Source: Mortierella alpina (taxonomy: Eukaryota; Mortierellomycota; Mortierellomycetes; Mortierellales; Mortierellaceae). From it: a stretch of 64,000 bases of DNA. The translations under genes and the position numbers were made by a program. The DNA lies in the NCBI GenBank assembly GCA_029449245.1, contig JANATF010000012.1, positions 186,001 through 250,000 on the forward strand, read 5' to 3'. Shown here piece by piece: positions 45,672 through 57,290 of the stretch; positions within the stretch are counted from its first letter, which is position 1; each line of letters begins with the position of its first letter. The notes under the pieces were generated by a model. That model did no database searches. It was not told the origin of the DNA and saw only the letters and a program-made list of their open reading frames with translations.

Positions 45672-48669
45672 ATGGAAGTGCCTCAATCTTTTCGCTTGAC
45701 AGAAACCATGGATACTGTGAAAATCACTCTCAGCCATGTTGGTGGACAGAATATCGTTCATTGGGAGGACATCGAGCAAGCGTTTCCTGGAGTTAAGCGT
45801 GTCCTCAATGGCAACTCAGTGATCACGTTCAATAGAACATCTAGTCAAGAGAGGTATGCGAAGAATGGAGTATGAATCGAGACGAACGGTGTAACAAGCT
45901 AGTATCTTACTATTGTGTGCCCCCTCTATTCTAAACCATGCCCCATAGTCTCAACTGCGGTCAGCATTCGGTCCTGGATGTTATATTGTCCACCGCTGCC
46001 ATGCATGATCAGATTAGCTCTCCGATATCAAGCTCAAGTCCGAGTCCCGCCGATACCCTAGCCGATGCTCCAACCAAGGACAAAGATGTTGAGGATCTGC
46101 GAGTCATCCCCTCGACTGCAGAGTTACTCCATGATGACGCCAGTGCCTGTACAGTGCCGACTGCTCCCTTACTGTCGCGTCCGACTCCATCTTCTAGCGT
46201 CAAGGTTACTTCCAAAGCTGCACTCTTTCAGGATATTGTGAGAAAGGCACAGAAGTTCGAGATAGAACAGGGATTTATGTCCTTCCTGGCTCCTGATATC
46301 CAAGAAAAAGTTCGAGCCTCACCAAACAAATACCAGGCATTTGCTGAGGCTATCAAAGTTGGGCAAGTGGCGGACAAGCCCGTGGAAATGAGTCAACAAC
46401 TCCACCTGCTCCAGAGTTCAATGGACAAGTTGGCTTCCCAAGGGCTGAAAGCCCAGGAGGAGGCGCGCAATTCACATCAACAGTTGATCGCTAAGCAGGA
46501 GGAGATGCTCATTTTACAGCAACAGTTGAGCGTTAAGCAGGAAGAGACGATCCGGCTGGAGAAAATAGTTCTTGAGAATCAAGAGGAGATGAAGCAGCTG
46601 CAGGTCAAGGCTCTTGAGCAGTTAGCTGTGCTCCAGTCTCGTGTCCAAGCTGTCCTGACTCAGACCTATGAACTGCATGAGTTCCCGATACCTCGCCTGT
46701 TCGTCGTCCTTCCACAGTACCCCTCAGGATGGGATATCCTAGAGCCTTTCACAGACAAGTACCGACTCTATTTCCTGTGCGAGTGTGGTGACCACACAAA
46801 GAAGCCCGGCAGCAACAGCAACATCCCGCACAAGATCCACTTTGCCAAGCATGAAGGATACGAGATCGTTCGACCAACCGAGTTCTTCCAGCACTATGGT
46901 CCATACGTCCTCACTATCCTGAAGATGCTCAAGTATGGTGTCTCTGTTGCCAGCGTTGCCGTCCCTGCTGTCTCTCACCTGATTAATGCGGATACGCTCG
47001 ATCAAGCTGCCAAGGGTCTCCAGCAGCTGAAGGATTGTATCGAACCTGGGATGGATCAAGTCATTTGCAAGATCGAGAAAGACTCTGTGGACGAAGGAGA
47101 AACTGTCGAGAGTTTTACTGACCAGATGGAAAACAAGGAGGCTTTAGAGGGAGCCGATTTGCGCAAGCTGGAGACATTTCTGAAGGACAAGGATGGAAAC
47201 AAGGTGCTGGGAAATCTATACAGGACTGTCACAGACGAGGGACACGTCAAATGGGTATGCATGGATCATTACCGCGAGAACTATAACCAGACGGCAGTTG
47301 AGTCTTTCCGACGGACAGTGGATTCACTTGGAGGTCTTTTGACGAGAACAATGGTGTAGTGAAGGTGAAACTTCAATCAAGAGTGTCAGCAAACCAGCTG
47401 TATTTGGCATTGGGCAACTCGAGGTCTGTCCATGAGCTCGATATTGTCTTTGACTGGGCCAGCGCCGAAGCGGATCTTCTAGCTCTGGAGAATGCACTCA
47501 AGAAATCAACAGTAGCCATTCTCCATGTTGATCTCCGGCTTTTTCGACCAAGCCTCAGCAACAAACTGTCATCGATATCCACAAGATACGAAGTTCTTCA
47601 TCGTCTCATGAATCCTCTTAATATGAAATCGATTCATATTGTCCTTCCAAAGGACCTCGTGCTATCGAGTTTCACTCCAAAAACACCACCTCACCTTCGC
47701 AAATTATCCTTCGAGATAGTGTTAACATCGAAACTTCGCATACACGCAGAGGCCGTTGAATGTGGCTCAACTGTGACCACGCTGTACTTGCAGGACAACT
47801 CTATGGGACCCAGCGGAGCTCAGGCACTGTCCGAGGCACTCAAGACCAATTCGAGTTTGACCACTTTGGATTTGAAGTACAACTCGATCGGAGACAACGG
47901 AGCTCAGGCACTGTCTGGGGCACTCAAGACCAACTCGACTCTGACTACTTTGTACATGGGGAGCAACAGGATCGGATCCAACGGAGCTCAGGCACTGTCC
48001 GAGGCACTCAAGACCAACTCGACTCTGACCACTTTGTACATGGGGGGCAACAAGATCGGAGACAACGGAGCTCAGGCACTGTCCGAGGCACTCAAGACCA
48101 ACTCGACTCTGACCACTTTGATCTTGTGGTCCAACTCGATCGGAGACAACGGAGCTCAGGCACTGTCTGAGGCACTCAAGACCAACTCGACTCTGACCAA
48201 TTTGGACTTGGAGGGCAACTCGATCAGAGACAACGGAGCCCAGGCACTGTCCGAGGCACTCAAGACCAACTCGACTCTGACCAATTTGGACTTGGAGGGC
48301 AACTCGATCAGAGACAACGGAGCCCAGGCACTGTCCGAGGCACTCAAGACCAACTCGACTATTACCAATTTGGACTTGAAGGGCAACTCGATCAGAGACA
48401 ACGGAGCTCAGGCACTGTCCGAGGCACTCAAGACCAACTCGACTCTGACCAATTTGGACTTGGAGGGCAACTCGATCAGAGACAACGGAGCCCAGGCACT
48501 GTCCGAGGCACTCAAGACCAACTCGACTATTACCAATTTGGACTTGGAGGGCAACTCGATCAGAGACAACGGAGCTCAGGCACTGTCCGAGGCACTCAAG
48601 ACCAACTCTGCTCTGACCACTTTGAACTTGGATAACAACTCAATCAACGACAGGGTGGTCTACATGTAG
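45672..48669 (+). pseudogene. large LRR protein copy 2, frameshifted
   Basis: Paralogue of the gene at 32447-35324, inverted. Exon 1 45672-45853, intron 45854-45948, then a frame that stops at 47359; the LRR half continues in another frame from 47359 to 48669. Relative to copy 1 one G is missing from the run in CTTGGAGGTC at about 47331-47334 (copy 1 has three G, complement at 33749-33751). Everything on both sides is intact and similar to copy 1. Header, linker and central module are as in copy 1. The coiled coil is about 34 residues longer, with repeated QQLIAKQEE and QQQLSVKQEE units. Ten LRRs follow, ending in NNSINDRVVYM. The locus is either a recent pseudogene, two separately translated pieces, or an assembly error at a short G run. 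Confidence 0.75.
47810..48640 (+). repeat. 84-bp tandem LRR-coding repeats, copy 2
   Basis: Ten 84-bp units. Units from about 48190 to 48600 are nearly identical in DNA and alternate between a CTGACC...GCCCAG form and an ATTACC...GCTCAG form, which points to duplication of a 168-bp dimer. Confidence 0.9.
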
Positions 48670-50736
48670 ATGGTATCTGAGGCACTCAACTCTCTTCATT
48701 TCGTGCGTGTCAGGTTTGACTGAGTAAGATAATGACCCCTTGGGCAATATTATAGTTAACAGGCCGAATTCTAATAAAGTACAACGGAAGAGCCGACACC
48801 GATGGATTAGAAACCAACACGCTATGAGCGCTTACTTGCCGCAAGGAAGGTCAATGTGGCATGAGGAGCGGCACAGTCCTAGAAATCATGTTTAGGTACA
48901 TTTAAGAACGCCGCTCTTGCGTGCAGCACTGCCGCAGTCCTCTTTGGATGAATCATTAGTGTCAGGCCATGCCGAGGCGTCGGGCTAATGCCATGGTGCT
49001 TTCGGTGGTGTTATGGACGCCAGTGCGAGGGTGGAGAGTATGTCGGAAGAGCACGACCTTAAAGGGGCAGCCACGAACGGTCAACGGCCGTTTTGCATGA
49101 TAGAGTCAAGTAACGACGTTTTAATACCCTGCGCACAAACCAACCCATCCAGCTCGCCCAAGAAGGGTGTTGTCTCGTGGATGCGGAGCTCTTGCTATCC
49201 GAAAGAGCAGTGCAAGATGGAGGGTGCTTCGCTCGCAACGACAGGTCCTATACGCACGTACTGTAACGGCGACATATAGATTCTTGGTCTGTGCAGGGCG
49301 GTATTCGAGCGCATACTGTTAGGACTTCTTTTTCTTTCCTCTCCTCACAGCTAGCGTTTCGAACCGGCGATACATCCCGCGCCAGGCGTGCCGAGTGCTG
49401 AAAATGGTCGTTGCCGGCGCGCCACTCGGCGAAATAAGTAGTTACTTCTCACTGAGGGTACCCTTCTTCCGCCCGGATACACTCTTGAATTAGACAAGTC
49501 ATTACATCTTGCGCGTTTTTTTTCTTTACATTGTTTTTTCACAGAAGGGTGCTCTTGCCAGTGGAGACAACCACTCTAAAAATCGCACCAGTTCTCTTGC
49601 TCGCTCCAGAAAAGACAATAGCCAGTAGGGGCTCTTGCTCGCTGTACAAGACAGGGGCCGTGGGTCACTCCCCGCTATATCGAGTAGACGAGCCTGTGTG
49701 TGTGGGAGGGGGGGGGGTGCGACGATAGACCACCTCCGCGTGGGTACACCCTGGGCGGCCTGTCGCTTCTCTTTAATTTGCGCCGAGCTGGCGAGGAGGT
49801 TGTCATTAGGTAGCAATAAAGCCATTATGCTTTGCCGGTGTAAGCTACGAGTTCATCTAGTACTGTTACCTCTAGCTTTGGTCCCCGTCTTCCATAGGGG
49901 TCGGTGCTTTTCGCTCCTTGTGTGAAAGTGATACTCCTGTAGACCCGTACTTGACGAGTCTGCTTGCTGAGTTGGAAGAATTCGTCTGTCCAGTTGATTC
50001 TGGTTCCAGTGCTCCACAGTCCAACAGGCAGTCTGTTCGAGCAAACCCAAGTCGCTCAACCCTGATGTGCCTTTGCGTTCGGGTACTAGTTATTTCTTTT
50101 TGGCTGAAATACAGTTGGAGTCCCATCTCGTGCAATTCCATTTCTGGCAGTTCAGGCGCTTGCTTGGTCCGACAGCCTGCTTGCTATGCCGGTGATAGGT
50201 GCCCGTCTGTCTCCGAGGACCTCGCGCTTGAGTTCTCTCAAGTTCCAATATTCAACGATGGAGTGACGGCCGGATCTGGGTTTATTGTCGAGAGTGCCAG
50301 CTTCCTTCCTTTCCTGAGCACTTTTTGAACAGCGGATGTTGAACAGTGGACCGTGTCGGCTTTGGTGTATGTTACGCCCTCCAGCTTCATCGCCACTATC
50401 CCTCCCTTTTCCGCGACGGTCAACTCTTTACTCTGGAACATGGGTAGCCCTGACTGTTGTAGGGTGAATGTTTAAGGTCAGCGAGCAATGGGAGTGAGCA
50501 GAGAGTAGAGACAATTTGAAGATGAATAGATCAGATCTCACAGCTACTGTACATGTAGTCCTCCCGCCACATTTAGAGGATATGATGTCCGCGACCGACA
50601 AGCGCACGGACCAATTTTTGGCCACCAAATTTGATCACCCATGACAACAAGCCACATTAACAACAACCATTTTTTTTCTCGTTTGCATGAGCATTCACTC
50701 TGGTCATTACACGACGGACCAAAAAAAGAGGAGACC
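48670..50736. other. 2-kb intergenic region
   Basis: No gene is supported. A GC-rich stretch at about 49355-49435 has tRNA-like words (a GTTTCGAACC block and GCCGAGTG/CACTCGGC complementarity) but does not fold as a tRNA. The DBP6 promoter lies in the last few hundred bases. Confidence 0.5.
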
Positions 50737-53700
50737 ATGTTCAACATCAGGCGTTACGACGTCGAGGCAGAGACAGCCAGGGACACACCCACCACGACAC
50801 CTGCACCTGCACCAGGCATCTCTGCAAGCGACCGGCTCGCAAAGCTGAATGCCCGACTCAACAAGAACAAATCTGCTTCTTCTAGCAACAGCACCACCAC
50901 GACCACCACCACGACCACCACCACGACCACCACCTCTCCACACACTGAGCCTCACACCCACTCAATACCCAGTTCCAAGTCAACAGCACACACCAGGTTC
51001 GATGGCATCGGCAAAAGTGGCCACAAAAACAGCAGCACCAGTGAAGGAATCTCTTACAAGCGGAGCCGCGAGTACGAGGAGGCCAGAGAGGCACGCGAGG
51101 AAGCCAAGAAGCATGGAAAGAAATGGGAAAAGCGTGCCAAGGAGCTCAATGACAGCGATCTGATCCCCAACGACGTTCGATTGGCTATGAAGGCCGAGGC
51201 CGAGGCTGTGGCCGCAGCTGCAAAGGGATTCGTCCCTCAACAGCCCAAGCCTACCACTCAAGCTGCGTCAGAGTCATCCTTTTCCTTGGAACAAAAGGAC
51301 CCCACGCACCAGGATGATGATGATGAGGATATGCAAGAGGACGATCAGGAATCAAAGTCAAAAGATCAGGACGTCCCCGAATCAGAAGAAGGAGGTCTTG
51401 GACCCATGTTCGCAGATGAAGCGGCTGTGGATGCGGCGCTTGCAGACTTGGCGCTGGTACCGTTGCCGAGCTTTGAAACAAAAGAAATCTCTGCAGTGGA
51501 GCGGGAGCGGGCGAAATCAATGGGTATCCCGGACTGGTTGGCGAACCCGACCCAGATTGAACCAGAGACGAACACGTCGATTGATGCGGCCATGTTTGGG
51601 TTCTCGCCGAGGCTGATCAAGCAGTGCAGGAAGGCTGGAATCGAAGAGTGCTTTGCGGTACAGACCGCGGTGATCCCGGTTTTGATGAGGGCTAGGCATC
51701 TGGGAGATATTCGTAAACCTCCTGGAGATCTCTGTGTCTCGGCACCTACTGGAAGTGGAAAGACTTTGGCGTACGTGTTGCCAATCATTGAGGTAAGAAG
51801 ATGGCGCCTTTATGTTCTTTCCTCAGGGAAGCAGGCAGAAAAATGGAAGAAAAAAACACGGGATTTTAACAAGTATAATTGTTACCTTGTTGTCTTGTTT
51901 ATTGTCGTGTAGATTCTCTCGCAGCGAGTGGTAACACGACTTCGAGCATTGGTAGTCCTTCCGACGCGTGATCTCTGCATTCAGGTCAAGGAGACATTCG
52001 AGACGTTTGTCAAGGGTACGGATCTGAAAATTGCGACCTCGACTGGACAAAACTCTTTTGCGCACGAGCAGAGCATTCTGGTGGGCGATAATCATACGTC
52101 AGGAAACATCGTGTTGGGAGGCCACAGTCGAGTCGACATCTTGATCACGACCCCGGGTCGATTGATTGACCACATCAAATCGACACCCAACTTTACGCTC
52201 CAGCATCTCAGATTCTTGGTCATTGATGAGGCGGATCGTTTATTGAACCAGAGTTTTCAGGACTGGTTGTATCATATCCTGAATGCCATTCACCCTTCGC
52301 CCGACAGAAAGTTGTTGGGCGCCGATGGATCGAACTCCATTCAGGTTAAGCGTGATAAGCACGGGTAAGTGTCACTAAATATGCTGGACTTTGTGGCGAT
52401 GGCCTTTTTTTTTTTTTTTTGTTTATGAACCCAAGGTTGACAATTGGGTTTTCTCTCTTTGTATAATTTTTGTGCACTCTATGCAGATTCCCCATTCACG
52501 ACGCCATTGCACCAGGATTTTTATCCTCGTTTTTTGAGCTGCCGGAATCCGACGTTGAGGATCCAAAAGCTCTCTCAGTCCAAAAACTACTCTTCTCGGC
52601 GACACTCACGAGGAACCCAGCCAAGATTGCAAGTTTGCAACTTTCTGATCCCCAATACGTTGCTGTTCAGGAAGGAGGACAGGACGGCGATGAAAAGCAA
52701 AAGTATACCACGCCTGCTGGTCTGACGGTAAGATTCTCTTTTTCATGTCTGAAAAAGGAGGAATAGTACTATCTATCCTTGTCTCTCGTGTGGTGATGAT
52801 CCCTCCTGGCAGAAAATTGATATGGAGTTGTTTTGTTCAATTTAGGAACATATGATTGTCTGCGACACATCCGAGAAGCCCTTGATGGTGCTGCATTTGC
52901 TGCATCATCTCCAGGTGCGCTCTGCGCTGTGCTTTACGAAATCGGTCGAGTCAGCTCATCGTCTCTACAAACTTATCCAGCTTTATGAGAAGAACCGGAC
53001 CACCGCTCCTACTCCAGCATCGACAGCATCAACAACAGCTGCAAGAGGTATGGATGGTGTTGTGGAAGAGAAGAATTCCAAGGACAACGGTAGTGAAAGC
53101 GACAGCGAGTCTAGCGATAGCGACAGTAGTAACAGCGACGATGACGAAGAGGATGATGATGCTGAGAGCGATGTTGAAATGGAGCACGTTGAAGCGTCGA
53201 CGAAAAAGGCCAAAGCAAACCACAGCACATCTTCAGATCAAGATCATTCAACAATGGAGATCGACAGCTCTTCGGACACCGTACCACCCATGTCCTCCTC
53301 GTCAGAGGCCATCATTGTCGCAGAATACTCGTCCGACCTGCCCAAATCCAAACGCCAGGCTATTCTGCGAGCATTCAACCAAGGAGAGATTCACCTGTTG
53401 ATCTGTTCAGATCTCATCTCGCGCGGTATGGACCTGTCGCCCGTTTCTGTGGTGATCAATTACGACTCTCCCGTGTACATGAAGAAGTACATTCATCGTG
53501 TCGGTCGTACGGCCCGTGCGGGCAAGACTGGAACTGCCTACTCGCTCGTGGAGATGCAAGAGGCTCGTCATTTCAAGGAGATGATCTCCAAGGCTGGACA
53601 CTGGGACAAGATTGGGAGGATCAAAGTCAAGGAACAGGAGATCAAGGACCTTGTCCCGGGTTACACCAAAGCCCTTGCAGGACTCAAGGACGTCCTTGTC

Positions 53701-53763
53701 TCGTCTGCCAATGCGGGCAGAAAGAGTGCGCGGAGGCAACAATACAGCAGCAGCAACAAATAG
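50737..53763 (+). CDS. DBP6: DEAD-box ATP-dependent RNA helicase DBP6/DDX51
   Basis: Four exons (50737-51792, 51913-52364, 52487-52727, 52846-53763) encode 888 aa. Dbp6 acts in the nucleolus on early 60S pre-ribosomes. Motifs in order: Q-motif region [28 protein letters not shown], motif I APTGSGKT, Ia PTRDLCIQV, Ib [30 protein letters not shown] and [12 protein letters not shown]. The linker [21 protein letters not shown] before motif III is characteristic of Dbp6/DDX51. The 290-residue N-terminal extension has a run of Thr (about 48-61), a Lys/Glu-rich helix and an acidic stretch. An acidic Ser/Asp/Glu-rich insert of about 100 residues separates [14 protein letters not shown] (motif IV) from the rest of the second RecA domain, longer than I recall for yeast. 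Confidence 0.95.
50890..50935 (+). repeat. trinucleotide tract coding poly-Thr
   Basis: An ACC/ACG microsatellite inside the first exon of the DBP6 gene codes a run of 14 threonines. It is liable to length change but stays in frame. Confidence 0.85.
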
Positions 53764-54057
53764 ACTATCTCCCTCTCCTTCTTTCGCTCTCGCTCACTCT
53801 TTGTCTCTCTGTTTGCTACCGTTTCATAGACTCTTCTCTTTTCATCCGCTTGTAAAAACAGTTCAATGAAGTAAAAGAAAATATGCATGATGAATTCTGT
53901 TATTGCTAATGTCTTTTTGCTTTCCGCTCACGATAGAAGAAAAAAGAACGAACGTAAAAAAAAAAAAAATGCAACTACATATATGATCTCCTTGCCTTCC
54001 TTTCCTTCTGAATCTTCTTCGCTCCAGAACCCCAAGGACTGAAGTATCCCGCCTTCT

Positions 54058-57000
54058 TTACGAGATCCATGCCTCCTTGGGTGGTATAATCACGCAGCTC
54101 TCCTCGTCCAGCAGACCCTGTCCAATCAAGTACTGTCGCATATGATCAAACAACTCCATCTGGTCCTGTCCGTTCAAGTTATGAATGGCACTCTGGAGGA
54201 CCGCGCCCACAGTGATGGCACTGGTCTTGATGAACGACTGATAGTACATGTACGAGAACAGACCCATCAAGAACTGACAATCCATCCTGTCCGTAATGCC
54301 TCCATGTCCCGGAATCGATTGTCCAAAGTCCTTGATCTTGAATGCTCGCTTGAACCCAGAGGCAAAGAATCCTCCAAAGGGTGCAATCAACGACGCGAAA
54401 CAGGCCATGAAAATCGCATGCAGCTGGAGAGGCGCAATCATCACATAATTGTTGCGAAGTCCCAAGTGGCGAACAAGCGAGACCATCCATGGTTTAAGGT
54501 AGTACTTGACAGGAATGAACACCGGGTTAGGGTCGCACGTCAAGCCTGAGAACGCAGTGGCGCGTAGATCCTTGACGGGGCAGATCATGTATGGATACTG
54601 GAGGAACAAGGTTGCAAACTAAAAAAAAAAAGGATCGGATGGGATGAAATAAAAAAAAAAAGGAACCATTAACATCTTTGATGTGAACAAAGACTTGATT
54701 GAGAACGAATTGCGCTCCTTAGTTAACATGATGTTACGTACCAGCATGCCAAAGACAATAGTCATGATCCAACCACCCACGAATCCCTCAACGGTCTTCT
54801 TGGGTGATAACTTGATCAACGGGGTTTTGCCCCAGAAGAATCCAAAGATGTATGCCCAGATATCGTTGGCAATGACCAGGGACACGGGCAAGAAAAACCA
54901 GATCAAGCCCTCAAAGATGTTGTTGATGATGAAATGGCTTTGACAGACAACGAGCAGCAGTGTCATATGAGTCCAAGCAAATTGCGAGAACTGGAAGCGG
55001 TAATGGCCCTTTTTGAGATTGGCGACAAAGAACACAAAGCCTATGGCATCATGGATAAGAGCACGGGAGGCACGAATGGTGAGCAAAACATAGGCTTGGT
55101 AGGCGCAGTACATCAACAAGTCAAAAGGAATGAAAATGTAGCCTTACCGATGACATAGAGAGTAAAGGAAATGAAGCGATGATGGGTCGCAAAAGGCACC
55201 AAGAACGCGTCGACAAAGACCACATGCTGAAAGTAGTGGATCAGACTCTCTCCGTAAAAGAAGTAATTTGTGCTGAACAAGAAATACCTATAACGACACC
55301 CATTTCGCCATGTTAGTATGAGAGTGAAAGGGGGTTCTTTCATGCTAATCTCCTCTTGCCATGTGAGAAGGCTGTGTGCCTTGATCCTTACCAATTCATG
55401 GCTCTAAACCATGGCAGTTTCTTCTCTCTGCTGGGCACCGCAGCCAGATAGATCACCTCCTTGTAGACCAGTCCTTGTACCATGACCACCAACAGTATTA
55501 CGAACGCTGGTCCCGCAGCGACGCATGCAAAGAAGCCTCCGATCATGATTAATGTCCAAAGCGTCCGAACAGACCAATTTGCCCACTTTGCTTTGGCCGA
55601 CTGCTCAGCAAGCAACACGACGGACTACAAAGCGTAATACAAAAGTAAAAAAAAAGTGTCAGTCTGGAGGGGTTCTCTTTTTCCATATACTGTCAGCGTA
55701 GCTACTACTTTTCCTCCCCCCTCCTCTTCCTCCTTCCCCTTTCGCCGTGCAGCGACGCTAGAAAATGAGGGTCTGTGGGCCATCACGTTCACGAGGGGTC
55801 GCACATGTGCTTTTACCGCGCTAAGGACTATAACTCCTCCCAAATCTCGCAGTTGCCCCCCCCCCAACACTTAGGAAAAGATGATTCCAAAAATATTAGA
55901 GCACTACCGAAAAATAGAAGCACCGGCCCCTGCGCTGGCTGTATTAGCCTTGAGCGCTCGCTGGTTCGGTGTCCGCCTTTCATCTTCCAGCCTGCGTCAT
56001 TGAGTAGTGGATATAATAATTCCCGAGATACCAGCCAGAATACGCAAGCAAATCAAGAGATGTGATCGACAAAGGCAAGATGACAGCCCCAACCCTTTTT
56101 TTCCCTCGCCCACCCGCGCCTGTTAATTGCCTATTCACTCTTCTGTCATGGAGCAGTACCTCGGTCACTGGTTCCTCCCGATTGTCCAAGCTAGAGTGTT
56201 GATGATGTTGGTGTTGTGGTTGGTGTTGTTGTTGGTGGTGGTGGTGCTGCTGATGTTGCTGATCATGAAGAGGTGTGGGTGCCTTGCTTAGCCGTTGCTG
56301 AGCTTCTGGCACACGTTGCTCGGGCTTTTTTCTCCACCTTTTTTTCAGCAACGGCACCGCCTTCTTCCCGCTATCAACCTCGGTGGTGAGTGAGGGGTCT
56401 ATCCGGCGTTCTTGATGCTCCTCTTCAGCCTCCTCTTCTTCGTCTTCTTCGTCCTCGTCTTCCTCTTCACCCTCGCTGGATTGGCTGCTGTTGCTGCTTT
56501 CACTGCTCTCACTGCTGCTGGTGTCATCCAAGTCGCTGTCGTCACTGCTCTCACTGCTTCTGCTGCTGTTGCTGCAGCTGTCGCTCTCATGCCCATCACC
56601 GTTCTTATCTGTGCTGTCCTGATCGAGGCTCAAACTGGCAAACAGGTTATTGCTCAGATAGGAGCGCACCGCTGCAGGTGGAGGGATCGACCGCCCGCCT
56701 TCTCTTGTCGAGCCTGACCCTGTTCCATAACCGAGACCAGACCCCGAACGCGCCCCCGAACCAGTAACGGTGGTGAAGGAGGAGGAGGAAGGAGATGAAG
56801 TAGATGACGAGGACGAGGACAAGGGAGAAGGAAAGGAGATAGTGCTCTGATCCGGAGCATCAAGATCTCTTTGTGCCGGTTGTGATGTGTCTGCCGAATC
56901 TGTAGCCTCGGTTGCTGCTGCTGCTGCTGTTTCTGCACGACTCTCCATGGAGGTAAACTCTTTGTTCTCTACTACAGCACCAAACTCCTTGGCGGCCAGG

Positions 57001-57290
57001 TTCATCACGTCCTTGACATCACTGAGAGCACCGTTCACTGTTGCCTTTACCTCCTTTGACACTGCTGTGGGACCAGAAGACGACGGCGAAGATGGCGGGG
57101 AGGAGGTATCCTTGTGTCGGAGGTGTCTTGGTGAGGGAGGGGGGCTGTGCCGCTCAAACGCGCTTGTGGTGGCGGTGGTGGTGGCGGCATGGAGGGCAGC
57201 GGCGGCGGCTCCGATGCTATGCTTTGTGGATGCATTGGTAGTCCTTGCGGATGGAGATGCGGCTCGTTTTGGTGATTTTGGTTTGGTCAT
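54058..57290 (-). CDS. CDS1: phosphatidate cytidylyltransferase (CDP-diacylglycerol synthase)
   Basis: Exons 57290-56160, 55624-55392, 55287-55148, 55040-54742 and 54618-54058 encode 787 aa. The ER enzyme makes CDP-diacylglycerol from phosphatidate and CTP for phosphatidylinositol and cardiolipin synthesis. The last four exons match eukaryotic Cds1 along their length: [66 protein letters not shown] and the signature [27 protein letters not shown]. The first exon adds 377 residues of disordered Ser, acidic and His/Gln-rich sequence. I join it because its donor (GAG/GTACTG) fits the acceptor at 55625 in phase and no start codon exists in exon 2. Fungal Cds1 proteins normally have a far shorter leader, so the first exon could instead be a separate gene. 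Confidence 0.85.

Noticed and set aside
49355-49435. tRNA-like words (GTTTCGAACC, GCCGAGTG) on the minus strand
   Set aside because: No acceptor stem or anticodon arm can be formed. The complementarity forms a simple hairpin instead.
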